Source of the DNA: Oscillospiraceae bacterium
GTDB taxonomy: Bacteria; Bacillota; Clostridia; Oscillospirales; Oscillospiraceae
Assembly: GCA_017397835.1 (NCBI GenBank)
Contig: JAFQHV010000008.1
Coordinates: 30,535 to 94,534, forward strand
Length of the DNA: 64,000 nt
Direction: 5' to 3'
The position numbers were made by a program, and so were the translations under genes. Below the pieces are notes generated by a model that searched no databases, was not told the origin of the DNA, and worked only from the letters and a program-made list of their open reading frames with translations. The stretch's first letter is position 1, and every line of letters starts with the position of its first letter. Positions 53,601-60,915 of this stretch are shown here, piece after piece.

Positions 53601-55412
53601 CAGGTCTTCGCCGGGCGGCAGGTCTATATCGTGGCCGGCGGTGACGTGGTGGCCAACGCCTCGGCCTACAGCGCCGCCGCCCGTCCCGGCTCCATCCACG
53701 AGCGCAACCACATCATCTTCCGCCGCTCCGGCGAAAAGCAGCCCGACCTGTCCCGCATCACCGGCAAGGTGCTGCAGCTGAAGCTGCCCCCGCATCTGGA
53801 GGACATCAGTTCCTCCCGCATCCGGGAAAACGTGGACCTGAACCGGGATATCTCCAACTACATTGACCCCGTCATTCAGGACTTTATCTACCAAAACGGC
53901 CTGTACCTGCGGGATGCGCAGAACAAGGCAGTCCTCAGTCAGGGCGACTTCCATTTCCAGTGGGTCGATCAGCCGGACGATGCCGTTCTGGATCGCGCCG
54001 TCTCCGTCCACCCGGGCCTTGCGCCCCTGCGCCACGCCATCGCCCGCTCCGGTGACCGACTGCTCCTGCTGCAGGATGCTTCCGACCCGAGCAAGCTGTT
54101 TGGCTGGGTCAGCTACCGCACACTGACCTGTGCCCAGATCTTCTCCGCGCTGAATGACCCGGAGCTGGCTCAGCGCATCCGCCTGCAATCGGCCGGCACC
54201 GTTCTGCTCATCACCGCCATCCATACCGCCGCCGAGCGACGCTATCAGGACCCCACGCAGCTGCTGCTGAGTGAGCTGCTGGCCCGCTGCGTGGAGGTGG
54301 ATTGCGCCTACGCTCTGTTCCTGCCCCATATGGGCCAGTGCAACGACGAAACGGTCGACCTTCTGCGGCGTCAGGGATTCTGCCCGGTAGAGGGCCGTTC
54401 CGACCTGTATCAGGTGGATATGCACGCCCCCATCGTCCTGATCCAAAACCTTGAAACGACCATCCAGCAGCCGCTGGCTCAAAACTCCAGAGTGCTGCGC
54501 ACCCTGCGGCGCTGCCATGAGCGGCTGCAGCTTGCCGTAGCCAATCTGTATCCCGGCAATCTGGTGCTGACCCTGTCCTCCGACGTGATCCACCACCGCC
54601 TGCTGGAGAAGATCACCGCCATCAACAACGTTCCCATTACCCCCACCGTCCCCCGGACACTGGGCGAGTATATGTGCGTCCCCTTCGGTAAGCTGCTGCG
54701 CAGCAAGGTGGTACCCAACACGGTGACCAAGACGCTGCACACCGACAAGGTGTTCGAGCCCGATCTGCGCACCAACCTCATCGAGGCCTTCCCAAACTAC
54801 TCCCCCATTCCCACCCAAATGCGCACCATCAAGTCCTTTGACCGACCGGTCATTCTGGTAGACGACCTGATGCACCCCGGCAACCGCATCAAGGCGCTGG
54901 ACCCCCTGCTGCAGCAGGAGGGCATCGACGTCAAGACCGTACTGGTGGGCGTTCTGTCCGGCTATGGCCGTGACCTGATGCAGCTGCGTGGCCGCCCGGT
55001 GGACAGCGTGTACTTCGTCCCCCGTATGCGCCAGTGGTTTGTGGAGTCCACTCTCTACCCCTTCATCGGCGGCGATACGGTCCGCCGTCCCGCGGCCCCT
55101 GTCCCCGGCCTGCTGCCCGGTATCAACCACATTTTGCCCTACGCCCGCCCCACCTTCCATAACGAGTGCTCGGACGAGGCCATTTTTGATTTGTCCCGCT
55201 GCTGTCTGGAAAACGCCCGGGACGTAATGCAGGTGCTGGAAACGGAATACCGCACGTTGTACGCCCGCAACCTGACTTTGGGCCGACTGCCCGAGGCCGT
55301 CGTTCTGCCCCTGTGTCCCGACAAGGGCAGCTGCGTGTCCTACGACCCCAATCTGGCCGCATCGGTTTATTTGGAAAACGATTTGGAACTGCTGATGCGC
55401 GCCCACTCCTGA
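50619..55412 (+). CDS. Giant multidomain HD / helical-repeat / NadD-like nucleotidyltransferase / GNAT-like / PRTase-like protein
   Basis: This 1597-residue cytoplasmic protein has no signal peptide or membrane helix. Residues about 165-285 form an HD-type phosphohydrolase region with His185, His214-Asp215 and downstream His/Asp. Residues about 350-900 are all helical, in HEAT-like repeats. Residues 910-1095 form a nucleotidyltransferase: GTFDPFTLSHKG (917-928) gives the T/HxGH motif and ISSSRIR (1063-1069) the second nucleotide motif, both closest to NadD/CoaD. Residues about 1104-1270 look like a weak GNAT fold. Residues about 1285-1480 resemble a type I phosphoribosyltransferase, with PRPP loop VILVDDLMHPGNR (1411-1423). 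The reaction is unknown. Two genes follow within 16 bp each. Confidence 0.8.
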   Translation: MHEKLIQQLTTHTAERLAARRLPFAPTKRAAMALLHTPSWTGGLSALLPLKGQLSCENVVELCSDILPRLCREPKDGWLDFCYRYAKSLMFPAGNFAPDAEEYSDGANLLLCAMQVLFEYEGDALPFDTARHFRFLNEEQWRGCDNSREYGRFLAALRQEYVYELMRLSEELTEYETLSHIAGVHYIAMTAAEGLRRAGVSVDLSLVSAAAASHDLGKFGCRPGERVPHLHYYYTDQWLLAHRLENVSHIASNHSTWDLELEALSAESLCLIYADFRARQAPDETGRLVTTLMSLEQAFRAVLTKLENVDDTKLRRYEFVYGKLVDFEDYLRRLGVDVDLTGTPGTPAPAKDPAVMTPDEMVAAMTTMTVAHNVELMHALSSERQFGNIIEAARSAKDWKQLRAYLDVFEEYFTYLSARQKEQALAFLYELLVHREGDIRRQAGALMGQIIARFHLGYRKQLPADAPADPAEEAPFVLWEKFLNKLIYPDHKTTQPQRAHIGYTLKLVVAALLEHCRAEDTDRFVAALLKFYTDPEHMQPDTAFTLLDALHDLPAHLYDEQTTLALIEFAAHFALHGELRLKVAALRFLLTLSSTLPDRVPASRRIAEIARSADPGSDLPMIFLQYKLLETSGEDTSRHHTLLHQRDITGEVFLNNLKTATPWIIKSLNIELLVDQVEHGRHGQILHIATHLSNLVKVAERVVVRHAAGQALVRLIPLLSREQRNEVVVELGKGLEMGQYEISKYIPDYFGEAALFLHPNELDEQITGLKKLLGSPMDSVVSVALSTIGVLLQHYPEYAARFPEAEEVYEMRRQDLLGMLLQGLAHYRQSVRQEAMLVIGKFLFESDLLTMREKASTFSLIYQKLLFLLQPTHNEERLTFFYRASALSHIYRFLSLYRLDHGPMTFSTPEKVAFFPGTFDPFTLSHKGIVQAIRDMGFEVYLAVDEFSWSKKAQPHLIRRQIVSMSVAGDFHVHLFPDNTPVNLANPADLDRLQQVFAGRQVYIVAGGDVVANASAYSAAARPGSIHERNHIIFRRSGEKQPDLSRITGKVLQLKLPPHLEDISSSRIRENVDLNRDISNYIDPVIQDFIYQNGLYLRDAQNKAVLSQGDFHFQWVDQPDDAVLDRAVSVHPGLAPLRHAIARSGDRLLLLQDASDPSKLFGWVSYRTLTCAQIFSALNDPELAQRIRLQSAGTVLLITAIHTAAERRYQDPTQLLLSELLARCVEVDCAYALFLPHMGQCNDETVDLLRRQGFCPVEGRSDLYQVDMHAPIVLIQNLETTIQQPLAQNSRVLRTLRRCHERLQLAVANLYPGNLVLTLSSDVIHHRLLEKITAINNVPITPTVPRTLGEYMCVPFGKLLRSKVVPNTVTKTLHTDKVFEPDLRTNLIEAFPNYSPIPTQMRTIKSFDRPVILVDDLMHPGNRIKALDPLLQQEGIDVKTVLVGVLSGYGRDLMQLRGRPVDSVYFVPRMRQWFVESTLYPFIGGDTVRRPAAPVPGLLPGINHILPYARPTFHNECSDEAIFDLSRCCLENARDVMQVLETEYRTLYARNLTLGRLPEAVVLPLCPDKGSCVSYDPNLAASVYLENDLELLMRAHS

Positions 55413-55428
55413 CCGGAGGTGACCCTGC

Positions 55429-56661
55429 GTGTACTATTACCGATATCAAGACAGACCCCTTGCCTCTTTCGAGCCGCTGGACGGCTTCACGCCCGCCCCG
55501 CCCCCGGAAAACGGTCCGCTGTTCGTTGCCGTTCGCGGTGACCGCGTACTGGGGCGCGGAAGCTTCCGGGTCAACCATCCCGGTCAGCTCGCCGACCCCC
55601 ACAGCCTGCACGTGCTGGATGCCTCCCGCCTGCCAAAAGTGGAATTGGCCCCTCCCGTCGCCGCCGCCTTGGAGCGAGGGCAGTTGACGGCTGTGAACAT
55701 CGACCGCCCCGGCTGGCAGGCCCTTTTGACCGCACCCGCCCCCGGCAAAAAGCGGGTAAATATTTTGGCCATGGGCGACGTAGGCTCCACCCTGCTGACC
55801 GGCTTGAAGCTGATGGGTGGTGACGTCATCTCCTCTATCGGCATCTGTGACCTGTCCGAGCAAACCACCGCCCGGTGGGAGTTTGAAATGGGGCAAATCG
55901 CGCTGCCATGGGATTATGATGCCATGCCCGAGGTGGAGGTCATTTCTCCCGAGCAGCTGTTCCACTGCGATGTATTCGTCTTTGTGGCCTCCAAAGGCAT
56001 CCCCCCCGTAGGTTCCGACATCAAGGATGTTCGGATGTACCAGTTTGAGAACAACGCCAAAATTGTTGCCCACTACGCAAAGCTCGCCCGCAAGGCCAAC
56101 TTCCGCGGCCTGTGGTGCGCCGTATCCGACCCGGTGGACCCCCTTGCCAAGACCGCCTATCTGGAAAGCAACCGGGACGAAGATGGCAACTGGGACGGCA
56201 GGGGTCTGCGCCCCGAGCAGGTACAGGGGTACGGTCTGGGTGTGATGAATGCCCGGGCGGCCTATTACGCCAAGCGTGACGTGCGCTTTGCATCCTTCCT
56301 GACCGAAGGACGTACCTTCGGCCCCCACGGAACCGGCCTGACCGTGGCCAACTCCATCGAGCACTACGATGAGGCGCTGTCCCGGGAACTGACCGAGCTG
56401 ACTGTCACCGCCAATCTGAAAATGCGTGAGCTCGGCTTCAAGCCCTACGTGGCCCCCGCCCTGTCCTCCGGTGCTCTGTCCATCCTGCTGACCCTGCGGG
56501 GTCGTTGGCATTGCGGCTCGGTCTTTTTGGACGGCGTCTATATGGGTGTAAAAAACCGGTTCACCCCCTACGGCGTGGAAACCGAGCTGCTGGACCGTAT
56601 CCCCGCCCCCCTCTTCGCCCACATCACCGATGCGGCGGAGCATTTGAAGCAAGTTTTGTAA
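55429..56661 (+). CDS. Lactate/malate dehydrogenase-like protein with N-terminal extension
   Basis: This 410-residue protein has about 108 N-terminal residues of unknown fold (rich in Pro near residues 15-30) and then a Rossmann domain with LAMGDVGSTLLTG (about 113-125) and an acidic residue (ICDLSE) at the end of strand 2, as in NAD-dependent lactate/malate dehydrogenases. FGPHGTG with His300 sits where the catalytic His of LDH is expected. The C-terminal FTPYGVETELLDRI resembles the LDH end. It may oxidise or reduce a 2-hydroxy acid or a related metabolite. It starts with GTG after GGAGGTGA, 16 bp after the giant gene. Confidence 0.75.
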   Translation: MYYYRYQDRPLASFEPLDGFTPAPPPENGPLFVAVRGDRVLGRGSFRVNHPGQLADPHSLHVLDASRLPKVELAPPVAAALERGQLTAVNIDRPGWQALLTAPAPGKKRVNILAMGDVGSTLLTGLKLMGGDVISSIGICDLSEQTTARWEFEMGQIALPWDYDAMPEVEVISPEQLFHCDVFVFVASKGIPPVGSDIKDVRMYQFENNAKIVAHYAKLARKANFRGLWCAVSDPVDPLAKTAYLESNRDEDGNWDGRGLRPEQVQGYGLGVMNARAAYYAKRDVRFASFLTEGRTFGPHGTGLTVANSIEHYDEALSRELTELTVTANLKMRELGFKPYVAPALSSGALSILLTLRGRWHCGSVFLDGVYMGVKNRFTPYGVETELLDRIPAPLFAHITDAAEHLKQVL

Positions 56662-56667
56662 AGGCAG

Positions 56668-57729
56668 GTGAACACGTTGTCCCTGACGGTCATCTATCCC
56701 CATATCGACGGCGGCTGCCCCCGGTTGGACGAGGTGCTGGCCCACGCTTTGACCGACATCCCTCACCGCATCATTACCGACATGGCGCTGCCGAGCGACC
56801 TGCGCGGCCAACGGCTGCTGTTCGCCATTCCCGTCGGTAAATTCGGCATCAATCCCGCCTATCAACAGCTGCTGCTTACCTTACGCAGCCAGCCCGATCT
56901 GCTGGCCGGCTGCACCGCCGGCCTTATCGTGGACGGCGAAGTGGAGCTGTACACCAAGTCCACCGCGACGGAGCTGACCCTTGCCGCCAATTTGGCCGGC
57001 TGCGCCTTCGTAGGCCGTCCGCTGGTGGAGGGGACTGGTTCTTTGGCCAATCTCCGCGTGCAGGCAGACAACCTCGGCTGCACTCCGGAACAAGCTTACC
57101 GTACCGCCGCCTTAAAGCTGGTACAGCGTGTGCGCTCTTATTCCCCTGTCCGGAAAACGCGGCCCGAGGTTCTGGTACTGCACGCCTCCAGTCACCATAT
57201 CTCCAACACGCTGGACTTGTGGGACTCGGTGGCACAGCGGCTTGCAGGCCGCTGCACCATCACGGAGATCGGCCTGCGCAACGGCACCGTGTTCGACTGC
57301 TCCGGCTGTCCGTACACCATGTGCCTGCACTTTGGTGAGCAGGGCGGCTGCTTCTACGGCAGCGTCATGCAGGACGAGGTCTACCCCGCCGTCCGCCGGG
57401 CCGATGCCATCGTGATGGTCTGTCCCAATTACAACGATGCCATCTCTGCCAATCTCACCGCCTTTGTCAATCGGCTCACTGCCCTGTTCCGCCAAACCCG
57501 CTTCTACGACAAGGCGCTGTTTGCCATCGTGGTGTCCGGCTACTCCGGCGGCGACATCGTGACCCGGCAGCTGATCGGCGGACTGAATATGAACAAGTCC
57601 TTCCATCTGCCCGGCCGGTTCGCCCTGATCGAAACCGCCAACGCCCCCGGTGAAGCACGGCTCCTGCCCGGTGTGGAAACCCGGCTGGATGCCTTTACCC
57701 AAACCATATTGCATACTCTGTGCGAATAA
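56668..57729 (+). CDS. Iron-sulfur-flavoprotein-like NAD(P)H-dependent oxidoreductase
   Basis: This 353-residue protein has an N-terminal part of about 150 residues without recognisable motif and a C-terminal flavodoxin-like reductase domain. Cys211, Cys214, Cys219 and Cys228 (CSGCPYTMC...GGC) match the compact cluster motif of iron-sulfur flavoproteins, followed by VMQDEVYPAVRRADAIVMVCPNY. It probably binds FMN and a [4Fe-4S] cluster. The start is GTG 56668 or TTG 56677; AGGTG lies before the TTG. It is the last gene of the operon. Confidence 0.75.
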   Translation: MNTLSLTVIYPHIDGGCPRLDEVLAHALTDIPHRIITDMALPSDLRGQRLLFAIPVGKFGINPAYQQLLLTLRSQPDLLAGCTAGLIVDGEVELYTKSTATELTLAANLAGCAFVGRPLVEGTGSLANLRVQADNLGCTPEQAYRTAALKLVQRVRSYSPVRKTRPEVLVLHASSHHISNTLDLWDSVAQRLAGRCTITEIGLRNGTVFDCSGCPYTMCLHFGEQGGCFYGSVMQDEVYPAVRRADAIVMVCPNYNDAISANLTAFVNRLTALFRQTRFYDKALFAIVVSGYSGGDIVTRQLIGGLNMNKSFHLPGRFALIETANAPGEARLLPGVETRLDAFTQTILHTLCE

Positions 57730-57731
57730 GT

Positions 57732-57758
57732 AAAGCGGCATGCCATGCATGCCGCTTT
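57732..57758. terminator. Bidirectional terminator after the three-gene operon
   Basis: A 12-bp stem (57732-57743 with 57747-57758) with loop CAT separates it from the convergent M23 gene. Confidence 0.85.
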
Positions 57759-57760
57759 CA

Positions 57761-58498
57761 TCAATATTGAGGCAAATAGTCCACGGGATCCACCGGACGA
57801 TTATCCAGCATGACCTCCAGATGCAGGTGAGGCGGTCTGCCGCTTTCTGCGATGGCGGTATCGCCAACCGCACCGATAACTGTCCCGGTCACCACGCTGT
57901 CCCCCTGGGCCACCGCGGGGTGGGCGGACAGGTTCTGATAGGTGCTGACAAGGCCCTCGCCGTGGTCGATGACCACGCTGGTACCCATCAGGTCGTCCTC
58001 GTACACCCGCATCACCGTGCCGTTGCTCAGGGCCAGCACCCGAGTCCCCACTGCTGCGGCGATGTCCACCCCGGAGTGGGTGCGCCAGTCCCCCATGGTT
58101 TCGTCGTAGGCCAGCACCTCAAGGCTGAAGTCACTGAACACCTCTCCCTTCACCGGCCAGGTGTACACCGGCGGAGCCTCCACAGGCGCGCTGGTCTGCT
58201 CCGCCTTGGGTTTGTCCTGTTCCGGCGCAGGCTTGGCCTGAGGCTTCGGCTTGACCGTCTCCTGTTTTGGTGCAGGCTCCTTGATTTCCGGCGGCTTTGC
58301 CTGCCCCTCAGTGCTGTTGGGCAGAACCACCTGCGCCTGCCCGCCCACGGGGTCCGCCGGGGTCTGCGCCCCGCTGATTTCCTGATACAGATAATAACCC
58401 GACACGCCAATGGTGGCGACACACAGCAGCAGGGCTATGTAGAAGCCCTTACCCATGATAAAGTCGCCCAGTTTCTTCATAATGCCGTTTTGTTTCAT
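57761..58498 (-). CDS. spoIIQ: M23-family peptidase, SpoIIQ-like
   Basis: This 245-residue membrane-anchored protein has one N-terminal helix (residues 18-38), a Pro/Lys-rich linker (45-110) and a LytM/M23 domain. His141, Asp145, His224 and His226 form an intact zinc site. B. subtilis SpoIIQ has lost it, whereas clostridial SpoIIQ keeps it. SpoIIQ and SpoIIIAH hold forespore and mother cell together during engulfment. GGAGG precedes the ATG. The upstream region resembles a sigma-F promoter. A general cell-wall hydrolase is the alternative. Confidence 0.8.
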   Translation of the reverse strand: MKQNGIMKKLGDFIMGKGFYIALLLCVATIGVSGYYLYQEISGAQTPADPVGGQAQVVLPNSTEGQAKPPEIKEPAPKQETVKPKPQAKPAPEQDKPKAEQTSAPVEAPPVYTWPVKGEVFSDFSLEVLAYDETMGDWRTHSGVDIAAAVGTRVLALSNGTVMRVYEDDLMGTSVVIDHGEGLVSTYQNLSAHPAVAQGDSVVTGTVIGAVGDTAIAESGRPPHLHLEVMLDNRPVDPVDYLPQY

Positions 58499-58535
58499 GC
58501 GTACCTCCTTGCAAGCCTTTCCCGGCTCTCTGCCC

Positions 58536-58566
58536 ATAGTTTTGACCGCCCCGCTCCTGCTTATAC
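58536..58566 (-). promoter_or_regulatory. Candidate sigma-F-type promoter of the spoIIQ-like gene
   Basis: GTATA (58566-58562) lies 14 bp before GGTCAAAACTA (58547-58537) on the minus strand, close to the forespore consensus GYATA / GGnnAnAnTA with a shifted T. The match is imperfect. Confidence 0.35.
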
Positions 58567-58572
58567 CGATGC

Positions 58573-58601
58573 TGGACAAAAACGGGAAAATCTTTTATAA
58601 T
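58573..58601 (+). promoter_or_regulatory. Sigma-A promoter of the small membrane protein
   Basis: TGGACA (58573-58578) and TATAAT (58596-58601) are 17 bp apart, 27 bp before the gene at 58628. Confidence 0.7.
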
Positions 58602-58627
58602 AAACCTATCTGAAAGGAGGCTCCGCC

Positions 58628-59119
58628 ATGAAGCGACCTGTCCGACTGTATAATATCCTTTTACCCATTTGGCTGCTGTTCCTGCTGCCCACCGTCTGGC
58701 TGGTGGTCCTGCCGGGCAACCTCATCATTGACTGCGCCGTGGTTTTCCTCACCCTGCTGGCTCTGAAACATACGCAGAAAAAGGCCGTCCTGCGCCACGC
58801 CTGGTGGCGGGTGTGGCTGCTGGGTTTCGGGGCAGACTTTTTGGGGGTTGCGTTCCTGCTGCCTACCATGTTCCTGCTTGACTTCCTGCCCGAGCCGTTT
58901 CGTTTCCTGCTGGAACCGGTGATGTATGATCCTTTCAAAAGCTGGCTTGCTTTCCTGTGGACCCTGTTCGCCGTGGCCGTTTCCGGTGTGTGCATTTACT
59001 TCTTCGACCGCCGGGCGCTGCGTTCCTGCCCCGCTTTGAATGACCGCCAGCGGCACGTGGTTGCCCTGACCTTGGCCATCGTCACCGCCCCATGGACGTT
59101 TTTCATCCCTATGTCTTAA
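58628..59119 (+). CDS. Membrane protein of unknown function
   Basis: This 163-residue protein has about five hydrophobic segments and basic loops (KHTQKKAVLRHAWWR). I do not recognise it. AAGGAGG precedes the ATG. It is divergent from the spoIIQ-like gene and lies just upstream of asnS, which has its own promoter. Confidence 0.7.
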   Translation: MKRPVRLYNILLPIWLLFLLPTVWLVVLPGNLIIDCAVVFLTLLALKHTQKKAVLRHAWWRVWLLGFGADFLGVAFLLPTMFLLDFLPEPFRFLLEPVMYDPFKSWLAFLWTLFAVAVSGVCIYFFDRRALRSCPALNDRQRHVVALTLAIVTAPWTFFIPMS

Positions 59120-59137
59120 AAATTTCCTCCGTTTTGC

Positions 59138-59166
59138 TTGTAAAACGGGAACAAAGGCATTATAAT
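59138..59166 (+). promoter_or_regulatory. Sigma-A promoter of asnS
   Basis: TTGTAA (59138-59143) and TATAAT (59161-59166) are 17 bp apart. Confidence 0.7.
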
Positions 59167-59199
59167 AGGACTGTCCGTCATGTTTCGGACAGTCCTATT
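59164..59199. repeat. 14-bp perfect dyad at the asnS transcription start
   Basis: Positions 59164-59177 pair with 59186-59199 around an 8-nt loop. The dyad begins in the -10 box and covers the expected start of transcription. It may be an operator, or a weak terminator of the preceding gene; no long T run follows. It is not a T-box. Confidence 0.75.
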
Positions 59200-59220
59200 T
59201 GTTAAATTGGAGAGGATAGT

Positions 59221-60615
59221 ATGAACCGCACGACCATCGCCGCTGTTTTCGCCGATCGCGAGGCGCTGTCCGGCCAGTCCATCACCGTCATGGGTTGGGC
59301 CCGCACCATCCGCGATATGAAGACCTTTGGCTTTATTGAACTGAATGATGGCTCCTGCTTCAAGAATCTGCAGGTGGTCATGGATGCCAACGTGTTGGCC
59401 AATTATAAGGAGATCGCCGCCCAGAACGTGGGTGCCGCCCTGATCGTCAACGGCACCGTGGTGCTGACCCCCGAGGCCAAGCAGCCTCTGGAGATCAAGG
59501 CTTCCTCTATCGAGGTAGAGGGCGTCTCCTCCCCCGACTACCCCCTGCAGAAAAAGCGCCACAGCATCGAGTTCCTGCGCACTATTCAGCACCTGCGCCC
59601 CCGCACCAACCTGTTCTCCGCCGCCTTCCGGGTGCGCTCTGTGGCTGCCCACGCCGTCCATTGCTTCTTCCAGGATCAGGGCTTTGTCTACGTACACACC
59701 CCCATCATCACCGCCAGCGACTGTGAGGGCGCCGGCGAGATGTTCCAGGTAACCACTCTGGATATGGAGAACCCTCCCCGTCTGGAGGACGGCAGCGTGG
59801 ATTGGAGCCAGGACTTCTTCGGTAAGAAGGCCAGCCTGACCGTGTCCGGCCAGCTCAACGCCGAGAACTTCGCCATGGCTTTTGGCAATGTGTACACCTT
59901 CGGCCCCACCTTCCGCGCCGAAAACTCCAACACCCAGCGCCACGCCGCCGAGTTTTGGATGATCGAGCCGGAGATGGCCTTCACCGATCTGGCCGGCTAC
60001 ATGGACAATGCCGAGGCCATGATCAAGTACGTCATCAAGACCGTGCTGGAAAAGTGCCCTGACGAGATCGACTTCTTCAACTCCTTCGTGGACAAGGGCC
60101 TGCGCGAGCGTTTGGAGCTGGTTGCCAACTCCGACTTCGGCCGTGTCACCTACACCGAAGCTGTTGAAATTTTGAAGAAGGTCAACGACCAGTTTGACTA
60201 CAAGGTGGAGTGGGGCACCGACCTGCAGACCGAGCACGAGCGCTACCTCACCGAGCAGGTGTTCAAGCGTCCCGTCTTCGTCACCGACTACCCCAAGGAG
60301 ATCAAGGCCTTCTACATGCGCCAGAATGAGGACGGCAAGACCGTTGCCGCCGCCGACTGTCTGGTCCCCGGCGTGGGTGAGCTGGTTGGCGGCTCCCAGC
60401 GTGAGGAGCGCATCGAGATCCTGGAGTCCCGCATCCGCGAGCTGGGTATGAACCCCGAGGATTACTGGTGGTACTGCGATCTGCGCCGTTACGGCTCTTG
60501 CCGCCACGCCGGCTACGGTATGGGCTTCGAGCGTATGGTCATGTACCTGACCGGCATCAGCAACATCCGCGACGTGGAGCTGCATCCCCGTACTGTGGGC
60601 AACGCTGAGTTCTAA
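59221..60615 (+). CDS. asnS: Asparaginyl-tRNA synthetase
   Basis: This 464-residue class IIb synthetase charges tRNA-Asn. It has the N-terminal OB-fold anticodon domain ([21 protein letters not shown]) and a catalytic domain with motif 2 [19 protein letters not shown] and motif 3 [24 protein letters not shown] precedes the ATG. The last 38 bp (AGCTGC...TTCTAA) recur at 60832-60869. The direct asparagine route suggests that indirect amidation is not the only route to Asn-tRNA here. Confidence 0.96.
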   Translation: MNRTTIAAVFADREALSGQSITVMGWARTIRDMKTFGFIELNDGSCFKNLQVVMDANVLANYKEIAAQNVGAALIVNGTVVLTPEAKQPLEIKASSIEVEGVSSPDYPLQKKRHSIEFLRTIQHLRPRTNLFSAAFRVRSVAAHAVHCFFQDQGFVYVHTPIITASDCEGAGEMFQVTTLDMENPPRLEDGSVDWSQDFFGKKASLTVSGQLNAENFAMAFGNVYTFGPTFRAENSNTQRHAAEFWMIEPEMAFTDLAGYMDNAEAMIKYVIKTVLEKCPDEIDFFNSFVDKGLRERLELVANSDFGRVTYTEAVEILKKVNDQFDYKVEWGTDLQTEHERYLTEQVFKRPVFVTDYPKEIKAFYMRQNEDGKTVAAADCLVPGVGELVGGSQREERIEILESRIRELGMNPEDYWWYCDLRRYGSCRHAGYGMGFERMVMYLTGISNIRDVELHPRTVGNAEF

Positions 60616-60869
60616 TCGAATCACAAAGGCCGCATAGTTTACCTATGCGGCCTTTCTTCATATATGCGGAAATTTCATTGCAGCTCCACGTCGGGTCCCC
60701 ATCTCAGATGGGGCGGCGCTTATGCGCCGTAAATTTGAGCTGGAACGGCGAGAATTGCGCAAGGCGGAATTCACTTCCGCCGAGCATTTTAATTTCGGGG
60801 TCCCCGCACAGCAAAGCTGTGTGGGGTACGAAGCTGCATCCCCGTACTGTGGGCAACGCAGAGTTCTAA
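60578..60869. repeat. Duplicated asnS 3' end flanking a hairpin-rich insert
   Basis: The final 38 bp of asnS (60578-60615) recur with one mismatch at 60832-60869. A 15-bp inverted copy of asnS bases 60570-60584 lies at 60679-60693. Four hairpins follow: 60697-60713, 60714-60729, 60763-60781 and 60802-60826. No protein-coding gene is convincing; the open frame across it merely repeats the asnS C-terminus. Confidence 0.8.
60625..60655 (+). terminator. Terminator of asnS
   Basis: A 13-bp stem (60625-60637 with 60643-60655) with loop TTTAC is followed by a short T-rich end. Confidence 0.8.
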
Positions 60870-60879
60870 GTCAAACAAA

Positions 60880-60913
60880 AAACCGCCGCACCCGAATAGG
60901 TGCGGCGGTTTTG
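60880..60913. terminator. Terminator between the asnS duplicate and murI
   Basis: A 10-bp stem (60883-60892 with 60899-60908) follows the second asnS tail and also ends murI on the minus strand. Confidence 0.8.
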
Positions 60914-60915
60914 CT

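Noticed and set aside
53193-55406. 737-codon open frame opposite the giant gene
   Set aside because: It is a shadow of the GC-rich coding strand; its composition is low-complexity Gly/Val/His.
59120-59220. T-box riboswitch upstream of asnS
   Set aside because: The leader is only about 50 nt and has none of the T-box conserved elements.
60645-60869. 74-codon frame ending in the asnS C-terminal sequence
   Set aside because: It is created by the duplicated asnS tail and crosses a terminator hairpin and several palindromes.
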